From contig NC_017668.1 in NCBI RefSeq assembly GCF_000284515.1, positions 1,612,001 through 1,676,000 of the forward strand: 64,000 nt of DNA, read 5' to 3'. Source of the stretch: Halobacillus halophilus DSM 2266. GTDB taxonomy: Bacteria; Bacillota; Bacilli; Bacillales; Halobacillaceae. Shown one piece after another: positions 8,057-15,498 of the stretch (its first letter is position 1; every line of letters begins with the position of its first letter). The position numbers were made by a program, and so were the translations under genes. The notes beneath the pieces were generated by a model. The model was not told where the DNA came from. It searched no databases and was given only the letters and a program-made list of their open reading frames with translations.

Positions 8057-8212
8057 ATCAATAGTATTGTTGCAGGGCAGTTGGCATCGCTGTTTTTATT
8101 TGTAGTTGTACCGCTTTTGTTCTTGACTGTCATATCATTATTGGTAAACGTAAAAAGACGAACAGAGAAAATAGAAAACAAACTAAATAAAATGTATCAA
8201 AATGAAGAGTGA
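8057..8212 (+). CDS. Microprotein: one helix plus short coiled coil; ATC start?
   Basis: The frame encodes AGQLASLFLFVVVPLLFLTV (one membrane helix) then VNVKRRTEKIENKLNKMYQ, a basic amphipathic helix with heptad spacing. AGGAGGG at 8045-8051 is well placed, but the frame has no ATG, GTG or TTG; an ATC lies 5 bases after the ribosome site and an ATT further on. Size and layout match the genes at 12758 (minus) and 13058. The non-canonical start is the weak point. Confidence 0.5.
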   Translation: MNSIVAGQLASLFLFVVVPLLFLTVISLLVNVKRRTEKIENKLNKMYQNEE

Positions 8213-8233
8213 AAGTAGAGGGAAATGCCTAAT

Positions 8234-8285
8234 TATCTCGAAATCAAGTTTTACTGTATCGGGGGCTATTGCTTAAATGACTGAT
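8234..8285 (+). repeat. Array repeat copy 4
   Basis: TATCTCGAAATCAAGTTTTA followed by GGGGGCTATTGCTTAAATG; hairpin degenerate. Confidence 0.75.
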
Positions 8286-8370
8286 CCCCCTTAATTCCAC
8301 TTGCATAGTGGTTCTGAGGAATATAAATTTTAAATTTAAAAAGCAAATAAAGTTTACAGGGAGGGGTTTT

Positions 8371-8682
8371 TTGAAGAGGTTAAAATGGAAACATATGAGT
8401 TGGAGTTTGCTCTTATGTATTTTTATACCATATTTCATACCCAGTAATTATTCTAGCGAAGGAATAGGCAACCACACTTTTGGATTTCCATTAAAGTATA
8501 TAACGATACACCAAAAAGAACCTTACAGTGTCTGGCTTTTTGATAACTTATTTAGCGGTAATGATGGAATGGCAATTAATCCTGCAACTCTTATGTTAAA
8601 TGTACTTCTCATTTATTTAATAATTAGATTCGCAGCAAATAAAATGAAGAAGAGGAAAGACGTTAATTTGAATGTCCAATAA
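8371..8682 (+). CDS. Small membrane protein (103 aa), array member
   Basis: TTG start chosen because GGGAGGGG lies just upstream; the frame is open 21 codons further but without a ribosome site. It begins KRLKWKHMSWSLLLCIFIPY, a basic end plus first helix, has a ~50-residue mostly polar segment with GFPLKYI and DNLFSGNDG, then a second helix (LMLNVLLIYLIIRFAA) and a basic tail. A two-helix protein with an outside loop is the likely topology. No family recognised. Confidence 0.65.
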   Translation: MKRLKWKHMSWSLLLCIFIPYFIPSNYSSEGIGNHTFGFPLKYITIHQKEPYSVWLFDNLFSGNDGMAINPATLMLNVLLIYLIIRFAANKMKKRKDVNLNVQ

Positions 8683-8742
8683 CAAACACTATAGTATTGA
8701 GCATAGTTTTAGGTGTGATTTTACACTACATAACCTGGCAGT

Positions 8743-8812
8743 TATCTCAGTTTCAAGTCTTATAAAAACGGGGCCAACTGTTTAATAGAGACAACCGCTT
8801 TCACTAACGAGG
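8743..8812 (+). repeat. Array repeat copy 5
   Basis: TATCTCAGTTTCAAGTCTTA, GGGGCCAACTG...; the hairpin partner is only partly conserved (AGACAACCGCTTTC). Confidence 0.7.
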
Positions 8813-8847
8813 CAATAGAGTGTGCATGGGTTAAAAGGGGAGAGGAT

Positions 8848-9111
8848 ATGAGGAAAAATAGCTTAAAGGGAATACTGGTATTAGGTTCTTTATTAGGGAT
8901 TATTGGACTAATATTCATCTTTTTTAGCAATAGTCTCGGGACGAGCTTAACAAATGCCCTAGTGGCGGATGCTGATTACGCTGCATATACTTACGATTCT
9001 AAAGTTAAAACAAATACAAATATCTTTCTAGTAACTGGTATCATACTTTCTGGAATTAGTCTCTCTACAGCGATCTATGCTCTTTATAAGATGCTAAATA
9101 TTAAATACTAG
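8848..9111 (+). CDS. Small membrane protein (87 aa), array member
   Basis: Two hydrophobic helices (residues about 9-27 and 58-80) flank a polar loop with TNALVADADYAAYTYDSK. AAAAGGGGAGAGG precedes the ATG. The loop is probably extracytoplasmic given the basic N-terminus (MRKNSLKG). No family recognised. Confidence 0.7.
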   Translation: MRKNSLKGILVLGSLLGIIGLIFIFFSNSLGTSLTNALVADADYAAYTYDSKVKTNTNIFLVTGIILSGISLSTAIYALYKMLNIKY

Positions 9112-9163
9112 GTATGTAGGTATCTTTGTGTGCTCTTTAAATTACAGGCGTCCTGGACCAATA

Positions 9164-9230
9164 TATCCTGATTTCGAATCTTTTTGTAAAGGGGCGATTG
9201 TTCAATCAGAGCAATCGTCTTCTTCTTAAA
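9164..9230 (+). repeat. Array repeat copy 6 with complete hairpin
   Basis: TATCCTGATTTCGAATCTTT, then the hairpin GCGATTG-TTCAATCAGAG-CAATCGT and TCTTCTTC, which reads as a terminator. Confidence 0.8.
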
Positions 9231-9305
9231 ATATGGATAGTTTTTAAACTTACTAGAGTCATTAAACGGGAAATGGAGGTTCAAAAATAAATAAGGTGGA
9301 ATAAT

Positions 9306-9401
9306 TTGATAACTGCACTAAAAATGACTCGATTGCTTATTGAATTAACGGAACAGGGTATGGAAGAGAGATTTCCAACTTATATGGAGGATAAAGTATG
9401 A
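9306..9401 (+). CDS. Possible 31-aa leader peptide
   Basis: TTG start 4-5 bases after AAGGTGG; encodes a soluble 31-residue peptide ending YMEDKV whose stop overlaps the ATG of the next frame (ATGA). The overlap suggests translational coupling to the following small membrane gene. The 5' flank (9234-9286) resembles 13687-13751. Confidence 0.35.
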   Translation: MITALKMTRLLIELTEQGMEERFPTYMEDKV

Positions 9402-9576
9402 AAAATAGATTAACTTTAATAGTGGCATTATTTTTTATTTTAGGTTCTACAATAGTAAGTAGTATGAATTCGCTTAGCTACACTTTTAAATCAATTTTTT
9501 TAACGTTGCCATTACCATTCTCATTGTTTTAGGAGTAGTAAATTTATATAAATATTTCATTAATAATAAACACTAA
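9398..9576 (+). pseudogene. Small membrane-protein gene with frameshift in a T run
   Basis: The first frame gives MKNRLTLIVALFFILGSTIV and a second start of helix, then runs off after a seven-T run. One extra T would join it to NVAITILIVLGVVNLYKYFI and a natural stop, restoring a two-helix protein of about 59 residues like its neighbours. GGAGG lies before the ATG. Either decay or a homopolymer read error. Confidence 0.55.
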
Positions 9577-9631
9577 TTCATATAGCGCCCCTTATACTAT
9601 CGGGTGCGTTAGTAGAAGAGTTGCTTCAATA

Positions 9632-9732
9632 TATCTCGAAATCAAGTCTTTCTGAAAAGGGTGCGATTGTTCAATATGAGCAATCGCTTCTTTGCTAAAC
9701 CAGGTTAGTTGAAGACTCAGTTTCGATATAAT
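9632..9732 (+). repeat. Array repeat copy 7, complete with both inverted ends
   Basis: The clearest copy: TATCTCGAAATCAAGTCTTT, hairpin GCGATTG-TTCAATATGAG-CAATCGC, T-rich stretch, AGGTTAGTT, then GAAGACTCAGTTTCGATATA. The whole ~100 bases forms an imperfect palindrome with a nested hairpin. Confidence 0.85.
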
Positions 9733-9856
9733 CGGTAGTTTTGAAAGTAAATTGAATTGGTATTGTATGGATAATAAGATAATTCTCGAAGTTCTCGCAA
9801 GTTAGTAATATTGAATATTTTAAAACGCAAATTCAGTATCAGGGAAGAGGGGTTTT

Positions 9857-10291
9857 ATGTATCAGTATGGCTTAGAGCCTACTTTTTGGCTGAGATTAGT
9901 AGTAGTGATATCTATTTTTTTATTATTGTTAGTCTCTTTTAATGTAATAATTAGTAGATGGTTGAAGATGGAGAGAAAGAAGTTATTTTCCTATAACCAT
10001 GTTAATGAGAAACATGAAAAAATTGATTGGATTATTAGGGTTATCGCTATCCTCAGTATTTTGTTAGGGTATTTTATAAACTCAACGAGAGGACCTACAA
10101 ATTGGTATTGGTTTTTACAACCGTGGTTTATACTTGCTATCTTTATTGTTGTTTCTGAAGTATTTAGAGCGTTTATGGAACATAAGTATGCAGAAAACCC
10201 TAACGCTTATAAAGTAACCATCTGTAATATGGTGTTCACTCTTATATTGTTCTTCACATTAGTAAAGACTGAATTTTGGGGTTTAATATAA
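9857..10291 (+). CDS. Membrane protein with about four helices (144 aa)
   Basis: Largest intact array gene. Hydrophobic segments lie near residues 12-32, 57-75, 87-105 and 121-143; between the first and second is a charged cytoplasmic-type loop (KMERKKLFSYNHVNEKHEK). The layout resembles DUF4181-like Bacillus proteins, but this was not confirmed. AGAGGGG precedes the ATG. It lies between a left-type motif at 9711 and a right-type motif at 10310. Confidence 0.7.
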   Translation: MYQYGLEPTFWLRLVVVISIFLLLLVSFNVIISRWLKMERKKLFSYNHVNEKHEKIDWIIRVIAILSILLGYFINSTRGPTNWYWFLQPWFILAIFIVVSEVFRAFMEHKYAENPNAYKVTICNMVFTLILFFTLVKTEFWGLI

Positions 10292-10309
10292 ATTTGAATA
10301 AAGTCTAAC

Positions 10310-10375
10310 TATCTTGAATTCAAGTCTTCCTGTATAGGGGGCAATTGTTCAATAGATCATTTGCCCTTAATTACA
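10310..10375 (+). repeat. Array repeat copy 8
   Basis: TATCTTGAATTCAAGTCTTC, then hairpin GGGCAATTG...CATTTGCCC. A diverged left-type partner may lie near 10428-10480. Confidence 0.8.
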
Positions 10376-10513
10376 TAAGTGCAAGGAATACCGGGCATTT
10401 AACTATTTACCTGACGGAGCAGATTAGTGGAAGAGTGTTTTTGTAGTATGTTCCGCAATCGAGACATTTTGTTGAGGAGAAATTAGAAAGAAAAAATGAA
10501 GGTGGGATGAAAT

Positions 10514-10831
10514 ATGTTCGATGCTGGTTGGCTTAACATCGGCAGTTTGGTACTTGGATTAGTTGCTTGGATAATTCCTATTATTAATCTTGCGGTAGGT
10601 AAAAAACAGATGAATAAGAAATGGATTGCTCTTACCATTATCAGTTTCAGCGCTTGTGCTATCGCGATATGTTTACAAATTTTTTATAACCTTTACTTGG
10701 TAAACATTGAAGATTGGTCTGCTCTGTCGGAAATGCACGCTGTAGCTGTTGCTTCAACTGTACTTGTCATTGTTACCATTTTATTAAATGCACCTACGTT
10801 GTTTTTATATCGGGATAGGGGCGCATTGTAA
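10514..10831 (+). CDS. Small membrane protein, three helices (105 aa)
   Basis: Helices at about residues 9-27, 36-57 and 75-95; a basic KKQMNKKW link between the first two fixes them as in-out-in. GAAGGTGGGATG precedes the ATG. No family recognised. Confidence 0.7.
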   Translation: MFDAGWLNIGSLVLGLVAWIIPIINLAVGKKQMNKKWIALTIISFSACAIAICLQIFYNLYLVNIEDWSALSEMHAVAVASTVLVIVTILLNAPTLFLYRDRGAL

Positions 10832-10887
10832 AACTAACGGGTGCTTTAGTTGAATAAGCCCGATATGTCTTTGGGGTTTTGTGGGTT

Positions 10888-11005
10888 TATCTCGAAACCG
10901 AGTCTTCAAGATTTGGGGGCGATTGTTCAATAAGAGCAATCGCTTTTTTACTAACTAGTAGAATACTTAAAGACTTGAATTCGAGACATTCTTGAGATGT
11001 CTTCT
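10888..11005 (+). repeat. Array repeat copy 9, complete with both ends
   Basis: TATCTCGAAACCGAGTCTTC, GGGGGCGATTG-TTCAATAAGAG-CAATCGCTTTTTT, then the left-type end AAAGACTTGAATTCGAGACA and TGAGATGTCTTCTTAATTG. The downstream ~75 bases match those at 5962-6040. Confidence 0.85.
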
Positions 11006-11188
11006 TAATTGACTTGAGCAATCAATGAAGTTTTGAAATAATTGGAATTAATATTAATAAATTGAATCAATTTTAATAAGGATTAAGAATAAATAAATCC
11101 TTTAAGCTATGTAGAAATTATGAAATAACACAATTAAAGGTTTGAAACCTATTAGAATACTTCTTTTAAAGTTATAGGAGGTTTGACT

Positions 11189-11440
11189 ATGTGGTGGTTA
11201 GAAAATGTCTTTAAATATTCATGGAAGGTAATTCTATTAACTTTTTTTACTTCGGCTTTTCTATATCTAGCGTATGCTTTAGGATTTTCCAATTGGAATG
11301 ATGGAAGTTTTCAAGTGAATGATTTATATTTACCAGGATGCATTCTTGGAGCTATTGTATTATTTATGCTCACAAGAAAAAGAGCAATAAAAGAATTCGA
11401 AGAAAAATACCCTCCTGAAAAGAAGGCTAGCGATAGTTAA
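11189..11440 (+). CDS. Small membrane protein (83 aa), array member
   Basis: The ATG lies 7 bases after AGGAGG; an in-frame TTG two codons earlier is too close to the site. It encodes MWWLENVFKYSWKVILLTFF, two helices (about 10-33 and 48-62), then a strongly charged tail (KRAIKEFEEKYPPEKK). No family recognised. It is bounded by a left-type motif at 10971 and a right-type motif at 11486. Confidence 0.7.
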   Translation: MWWLENVFKYSWKVILLTFFTSAFLYLAYALGFSNWNDGSFQVNDLYLPGCILGAIVLFMLTRKRAIKEFEEKYPPEKKASDS

Positions 11441-11485
11441 TGTTCGTTTCACAAAAGATAGTTTAATTGAAGACTTCCACCAATT

Positions 11486-11592
11486 TATCTCGAATTCAAG
11501 TCTTCATCAATAGGGGGCGATTGCTCAATAAGAACAATCGCTTTTTTTTACTATCGAGGCAGGATAGTTGAAGACTTAGTTTCAAGAGTTAA
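11486..11592 (+). repeat. Array repeat copy 10, complete with both ends
   Basis: TATCTCGAATTCAAGTCTTC, GGGGGCGATTG-CTCAATAAGAA-CAATCGC with eight T, then AGGATAGTT and GAAGACTTAGTTTCAAGA. Confidence 0.85.
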
Positions 11593-11638
11593 TATAAAAT
11601 AACGTTGTCCAAGAACCTGTATAGAAAAAGGGGGATGA

Positions 11639-11839
11639 ATGATGGAGTTTGAGCTTAGTTTTAGAAATAAAATAGTTAGAATGTTTTTTATTTGGGTTAT
11701 TCCGGTATGGTTATTAACGATAATTTTAATTTTTACCTTACCTAACCACTATCAATGGATACCATCTTTTCTTCCAATAGTAACCGTGATTATCTTTTAT
11801 CTATGGGCTAAATTTTATAGTAAGACGGAGAAAAGTTAA
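11639..11839 (+). CDS. Two-helix membrane microprotein, paralogue of the gene at 18908
   Basis: 66 residues: a polar N-terminus, helix MFFIWVIPVWLLTIILIF, a short LPNHYQW loop, helix FLPIVTVIIFYLWAKFY and a charged tail. The order helix, LP-x-x-Y-x-W, S-F-L-P-I, helix, YSxKxEK matches the protein at 18908, so the two are homologous. GGGGGATG-type site upstream. Only 46 bases separate it from the preceding repeat and 6 from the next, the tightest unit in the array. Confidence 0.7.
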   Translation: MMEFELSFRNKIVRMFFIWVIPVWLLTIILIFTLPNHYQWIPSFLPIVTVIIFYLWAKFYSKTEKS

Positions 11840-11845
11840 TTATTT

Positions 11846-11955
11846 TATCTCGAATTCAAGTCTTCCTGTAACGGGGGCAATTATCCCATAAGTATAGTCG
11901 TCTTTTATTTTACTTATGAGTTGGGGGAGAGTGTTGAAGACTCATTTTTGTAATA
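11846..11955 (+). repeat. Array repeat copy 11 with both ends
   Basis: TATCTCGAATTCAAGTCTTC, GGGGGCAATTA...TAGTCGTC hairpin (imperfect), then GTGTTGAAGACTCATTTTTG as the degenerate left-type end. It starts 6 bases after the preceding stop codon. Confidence 0.8.
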
Positions 11956-12091
11956 ATTACATTAAGTGACTGTTTTGCTTTATTAATGGTATTATTTGGA
12001 ACTTGAATGGTGTAGTTAATTTACAACCGGAATTTGAAGGGGGAGTTGGTACCTTTTTAGCTTTATAAAATGAATAGGGAGGATTGCTACC

Positions 12092-12160
12092 TTGAACCTG
12101 TTTATAATAACGTTAGTCCTTTTGCCAACACTGATTACTTGTCTTATCGGGTACTTTTGA
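12092..12160 (+). CDS. Possible 22-aa membrane peptide
   Basis: TTG start 8 bases after AGGGAGG; the peptide NLFIITLVLLPTLITCLIGY is a single hydrophobic helix. Only the ribosome site and composition support it. Confidence 0.3.
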   Translation: MNLFIITLVLLPTLITCLIGYF

Positions 12161-12182
12161 AGAGCCAGTTTCGAGATATTGG
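12153..12182 (+). repeat. Array left-type motif
   Basis: GAAGAGCCAGTTTCGAGATA, close to consensus, on the 5' side of the gene at 12275. Confidence 0.7.
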
Positions 12183-12274
12183 GATATTTTTGAAACTTTT
12201 TTGTTATTAATCGTACATTTTAATAAATTGATATATATACTTCTTCTATGTAATGAAAGGAGAAAATAACGGAT

Positions 12275-12505
12275 TTGGTTTTGGGCGCGATTCTTATACT
12301 ATGGGGAGTTTTAATCCTAAATTCCTCAATATTTAAAATGAAACGCAAAGAAGATTATGAAGATGATGCAAGATTTGGTTCAAGCGGCTTTATAGAGTGG
12401 GAAAGTCTTTTTAAATTGTTTAATAAAATCCCGTATAGACTGGCAAAGGGTTTTGCATTAATCATTGGTACTTCATACGTTATATTGGGAGCTTGGGTAA
12501 TATAA
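12275..12505 (+). CDS. Two-helix membrane protein (76 aa), array member
   Basis: Starts TTG 12 bases after AAAGGAG; encodes VLGAILILWGVLILNSSIF, a polar segment (KMKRKEDYEDDARFGSSGF) and a final helix (GFALIIGTSYVILGAWVI). The N-terminal helix has no preceding charged residues, so the start may be one or two codons off. No family recognised. Confidence 0.6.
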   Translation: MVLGAILILWGVLILNSSIFKMKRKEDYEDDARFGSSGFIEWESLFKLFNKIPYRLAKGFALIIGTSYVILGAWVI

Positions 12506-12512
12506 GCGTTAA

Positions 12513-12552
12513 GATTACCTTGAAATCAAGTCATACGTAAACAGGGGTTTAT
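12513..12552 (+). repeat. Array repeat copy 12 (degenerate)
   Basis: TACCTTGAAATCAAGTCATA then ACAGGGGTTTATC; the hairpin is lost. Confidence 0.6.
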
Positions 12553-12578
12553 CTTTAGCATAATGCTCTCTTATTTAA

Positions 12579-12758
12579 TCAATTCTTGAAGGAATTTTCT
12601 TTTTCTTTTAGACCGCTGACCCTATCTTCTAAATTTTCTTTTGATGCTTTTCTTGATCTAAAGTATTTAATAATAGATAAAATACCAAAAACGATGGCAC
12701 CAGCAATAACTAAATATATGAAAATGATTATTAAAGGCATTAATTCTTGTATTGGCAA
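12579..12758 (-). CDS. Microprotein: one helix plus short coiled coil (59 aa)
   Basis: TTG start with GGGAGTG upstream on the minus strand. It encodes LMPLIIIFIYLVIAGAIVFG (membrane helix), a basic stretch (KYFRSRKASK) and ENLEDRVSGLKEKE, a short coiled coil. Same layout as the genes at 8057 and 13058. One of the few minus-strand members of the array. Confidence 0.55.
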   Translation of the reverse strand: MPIQELMPLIIIFIYLVIAGAIVFGILSIIKYFRSRKASKENLEDRVSGLKEKENSFKN

Positions 12759-12900
12759 TTCAAAGCACTCCCTATTCTAATTTCACCAGTGTATTTCTAT
12801 ATTTCTATAGTTAAACGAAATTACCTTTAATAATTATCAAATACTACAATCATTTCATAATGGGTTTTTGATACCTATTCAACTTTTATCTAACTTAACA

Positions 12901-12942
12901 TATCTTGAATTTGAGTCTTCCGCAAACGGGGGGCTTTATTTA
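12901..12942 (+). repeat. Array repeat copy 13
   Basis: TATCTTGAATTTGAGTCTTC then CGGGGGGCTTTATT. Confidence 0.65.
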
Positions 12943-13057
12943 TACTTAAATAGTACTCGCTAATTTACATAAGCATTGGGAATATCGTGCTTTTTACTGA
13001 CGTGAGTTTTGGAATCACTTGAGGTTTATTGTGAAGTTATTAATGGGGGGGGATAAT

Positions 13058-13201
13058 GTGGATACTTTCGTAATTATGGGCTTTGTGTTTGGAATTATGT
13101 CATTCACTTTCGGTATTACTGCTTTTACGACAGCATTGAGTAATAGTAAAACTGTAAAAGATCTTGAAAAGAGGATTGATGATTTAGAGAAAAAACTGTG
13201 A
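13058..13201 (+). CDS. Microprotein: one helix plus short coiled coil (47 aa)
   Basis: GTG start 5 bases after GGGGGGGG; the frame extends upstream but without a ribosome site. A helix (IMGFVFGIMSFTFGITAF) is followed by NSKTVKDLEKRIDDLEKKL, a near-ideal heptad coiled coil. It probably sits in the membrane by its N-terminus with the coil in the cytoplasm, perhaps for oligomerisation (inference). Confidence 0.6.
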   Translation: MDTFVIMGFVFGIMSFTFGITAFTTALSNSKTVKDLEKRIDDLEKKL

Positions 13202-13240
13202 AAAATCTCTCAAGCCAATAGGGTATTAGTTGCAGAACTG

Positions 13241-13300
13241 CATCTTGAAATCAAGTTGGAACAGGAGCGATTTTTGAATAAAAGGATAATCGCTCCCAGT
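13241..13300 (+). repeat. Array repeat copy 14
   Basis: CATCTTGAAATCAAGTTGGA, then arms GGAGCGATT and AATCGCTCC around a short loop; 35 bases after the stop of the previous gene. Confidence 0.7.
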
Positions 13301-13331
13301 AAGGTAAATATCAATTCTTCGCTCATTGCGT

Positions 13332-13541
13332 TCAGTCTACCTCTTCATAAGGAGCTTTCCTATGAGTTTCAGCTGGTGCTTGAGTGCTATAATCTCTATT
13401 TTTTCCGCCATACACATCACTTGTAGGAGTGTATTCTTGTCCTTTATCATTCGGAGACTTTCCTTTAATTGCAAATTTAATTACACTAATTGAGATGGCA
13501 CCTATGATGACTCCTAAAATGATAAGTTCCATCGAATCCAC
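13332..13541 (-). CDS. Small N-anchored protein (69 aa)
   Basis: MDSMELIILGVIIGAISISV forms a membrane helix, followed by a hydrophilic, Pro/Tyr/Asp-rich tail (SPNDKGQEYTPTSDVYGG and ETHRKAPYEEVD). GAAAGGTGTGG lies upstream on the minus strand. Unlike the coiled-coil microproteins, the tail looks disordered. No family recognised. Confidence 0.65.
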   Translation of the reverse strand: MDSMELIILGVIIGAISISVIKFAIKGKSPNDKGQEYTPTSDVYGGKNRDYSTQAPAETHRKAPYEEVD

Positions 13542-13618
13542 ACCTTTCTATAGTTATAAAAGAGTTCTTTCTATTTTACCATACTCATTATCAGGCGTAT
13601 TTTAGTGTTTATTTCATT

Positions 13619-13685
13619 TATCTTGAAATCGAGTCTTAAGGAAACGGGAACGATTGCTTACTAAGAGTAATCGTCTTTTTTTTAG
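13619..13685 (+). repeat. Array repeat copy 15 with complete hairpin
   Basis: TATCTTGAAATCGAGTCTTA, then ACGATTGC-TTACTAAGA-GTAATCGT and eight T. The last copy of the array; the following flank (13687-13751) resembles 9234-9286. Confidence 0.8.
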
Positions 13686-13751
13686 CATTTGGATCGTTTT
13701 TAAACTTACTATCAAGGTAATAGACGGATAAACAGAAAATGGAGGTCTTGA

Positions 13752-13925
13752 ATGAATGATATCGTAATAACAGTCATCATTGTCCTATTAGTCGCTGGAG
13801 GCTGGGGAGCTATTATTCTTAAAGATTTTGCTAATGGAATAGGTAAACCTAAGGGAAACTGGGTTCATACAGGAGCTGTTATAATCTTCGCTTTATTACT
13901 CATTTGGATAGCAACAAGCTTTTGA
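13752..13925 (+). CDS. Two-helix membrane protein (57 aa), last array member
   Basis: MNDIVITVIIVLLVAGGWGA forms helix one, a short KDFANGIGKPKGNW loop follows, then helix two (AVIIFALLLIWIATSF). ATGGAGG lies 6 bases before the ATG. No family recognised. Confidence 0.65.
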   Translation: MNDIVITVIIVLLVAGGWGAIILKDFANGIGKPKGNWVHTGAVIIFALLLIWIATSF

Positions 13926-14054
13926 TTAAAGTTTGAGACTTATCCGGAATAATTAGGAAATGTGGAGCTATTATGTTGAGACAGTTTAGAGAAGGAGGGA
14001 TTCACTTACTGGATACAGAATAGTAGAGTATAACTTTATAGGGAGTGGAGAATC

Positions 14055-14435
14055 GTGTTTACTAAAGTAGGTCAAATTATGTTATATGTTGATAACCAGG
14101 AAGAAGCCGTGGATTTCTGGACAGAGAAATTAGGGTTTATTGTGACTTCAGAAGAGAATAACGATCAAGGAATGAGATGGTTTGAAATAGCTCCAAAAAA
14201 AGGAGCTGAAACGACCATTGTTATTCACAACAAAGAGATCGTTGCTAACATGTCTCCAGAATTAAACCTTGATACACCTTCTTTAATGTTCTACTCTGAT
14301 GATTTTGAACATCTATATAGAGATTTGCAAAACAAAGGAATAAACGTAGGGGAAATTGTGAATATGCCATCGGGTAGAGTGTTTAATTTTGCGGATAATG
14401 AAGATAATTATTTTGCCGTAATGGATAAACAATAA
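14055..14435 (+). CDS. VOC family protein (glyoxalase-like)
   Basis: 126 residues beginning at GTG after GGGAGTGGAG. VGQIMLYVDNQEEAVDFWTE is the first VOC module, FEIAPKKGAETTIVIH the end of it, SLMFYSDDFEHLYRDL the second and FNFADNEDNYFAVMD the end, with the Glu/Asp ligand positions. This pattern is common in Bacillus proteins annotated as lactoylglutathione lyase-like; the substrate is unknown. Confidence 0.8.
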   Translation: MFTKVGQIMLYVDNQEEAVDFWTEKLGFIVTSEENNDQGMRWFEIAPKKGAETTIVIHNKEIVANMSPELNLDTPSLMFYSDDFEHLYRDLQNKGINVGEIVNMPSGRVFNFADNEDNYFAVMDKQ

Positions 14436-14537
14436 TATAGTATCTGCGTTTCTAGAGTGAAGCCTCATAATAGGGCTTAAAAAAAGTATAGCGAACGGGG
14501 GGTGCTAAAAACTTTTAACAGTAAGACAGTATAAATC

Positions 14538-15263
14538 TTAAAGGCATTCTTTATTATAAATCACCGGCGTTTTAAACCGCCACTGATCCCATATAGCATT
14601 GTCTGCAGCTAGTTCAGCCATAAAATGACTGACGTTAATCCTGCTGGTTTTCCCAGGATTAAATAAAGGACTCCTTACCTTGGATTCATAAATTTCATAG
14701 GAACTCTCATCCGTCTCGTTGATTAAAGAGTCGGGGCGCACGGCAATCCAATCGATATTTTTGTCCTCATGACCTGTCGTCATAACCAGATAATTGGCAG
14801 CTTTGACATTGTCCCGATGTGGAGGAAGTATAAGCATGAGGAGGGAAAAGACCATCCTTTCTGCTATCGAATTCTTCTCTCCAGATACAGGGTTCGTATA
14901 AGCGGTTGTACTCATAAGTATAAGCTTTATATTTTTAGAAGGATCCTTTTTGATCGTCTCTGTAATCCTCTTTATAGCATCCAATACCAAATAGCGAGGT
15001 TTACCAAACATTCCCCTGAAGGTAACGTTGTGACCAAGACATGAGATAATGGTCGTACAATCGTGCAAAAGGACGCTCATTTCAGAGTCGGTTAATTCGT
15101 TGATATTGCCCTTCACGGTTTCCACTAGTGGATGGTTTTGTATATCTTCAGAAAGCACGGCCGTTTTCCGGATGAGAATGCGCGTATTGATTTGCCTTTT
15201 AATCAACTGCCTGACGACTTCTTTACCAGTAGCCCCACTTGCTCCAAGAACTAATACTCTCAT
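14538..15263 (-). CDS. NAD(P)H-binding atypical SDR protein
   Basis: 241 residues. MRVLVLGASGATGKEVVRQL is the NAD(P)-binding glycine motif (GxxGxxG) of the extended/atypical SDR class (NmrA and biliverdin-reductase-B-like). STTAYTNP, in the position of the catalytic Ser, and WIAVRPDSL fit the class. The frame is open nine codons further, but CAGGAGGGG before ATG at 15263 sets the start. Probable cytosolic redox or sensor protein; substrate unknown. Confidence 0.8.
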   Translation of the reverse strand: MRVLVLGASGATGKEVVRQLIKRQINTRILIRKTAVLSEDIQNHPLVETVKGNINELTDSEMSVLLHDCTTIISCLGHNVTFRGMFGKPRYLVLDAIKRITETIKKDPSKNIKLILMSTTAYTNPVSGEKNSIAERMVFSLLMLILPPHRDNVKAANYLVMTTGHEDKNIDWIAVRPDSLINETDESSYEIYESKVRSPLFNPGKTSRINVSHFMAELAADNAIWDQWRFKTPVIYNKECL

Positions 15264-15498
15264 AGAACCCCTCCTGCTATTCTTAAGCACTCGTATTTCT
15301 TACTCATTTATTCGCCCAACAAAAAGTAATTCCTCTTTAAAAAGTAAAAAAGTTCGCTGGCGTGATCGTGAACCCTAAAAACAGATTCCTTCAAACAAGA
15401 GTGGCATGCTTTCCGTTTTTTATAGATAATGGATGAATGAGACGTTCATCTTAAGCTATGTTTAGGATGAGCCTATCAGAATTTTAGGAGGCATAACC

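Noticed and set aside
12586-12780. Plus-strand 64-codon frame
   Set aside because: The minus strand at the same place encodes a better-supported helix plus coiled-coil microprotein with a ribosome site.
14459-14490. Possible terminator (AAGCCTCATAATAGGGCTT)
   Set aside because: The hairpin is followed by A, not T, on the plus strand, and on the minus strand the T-run is on the wrong side.
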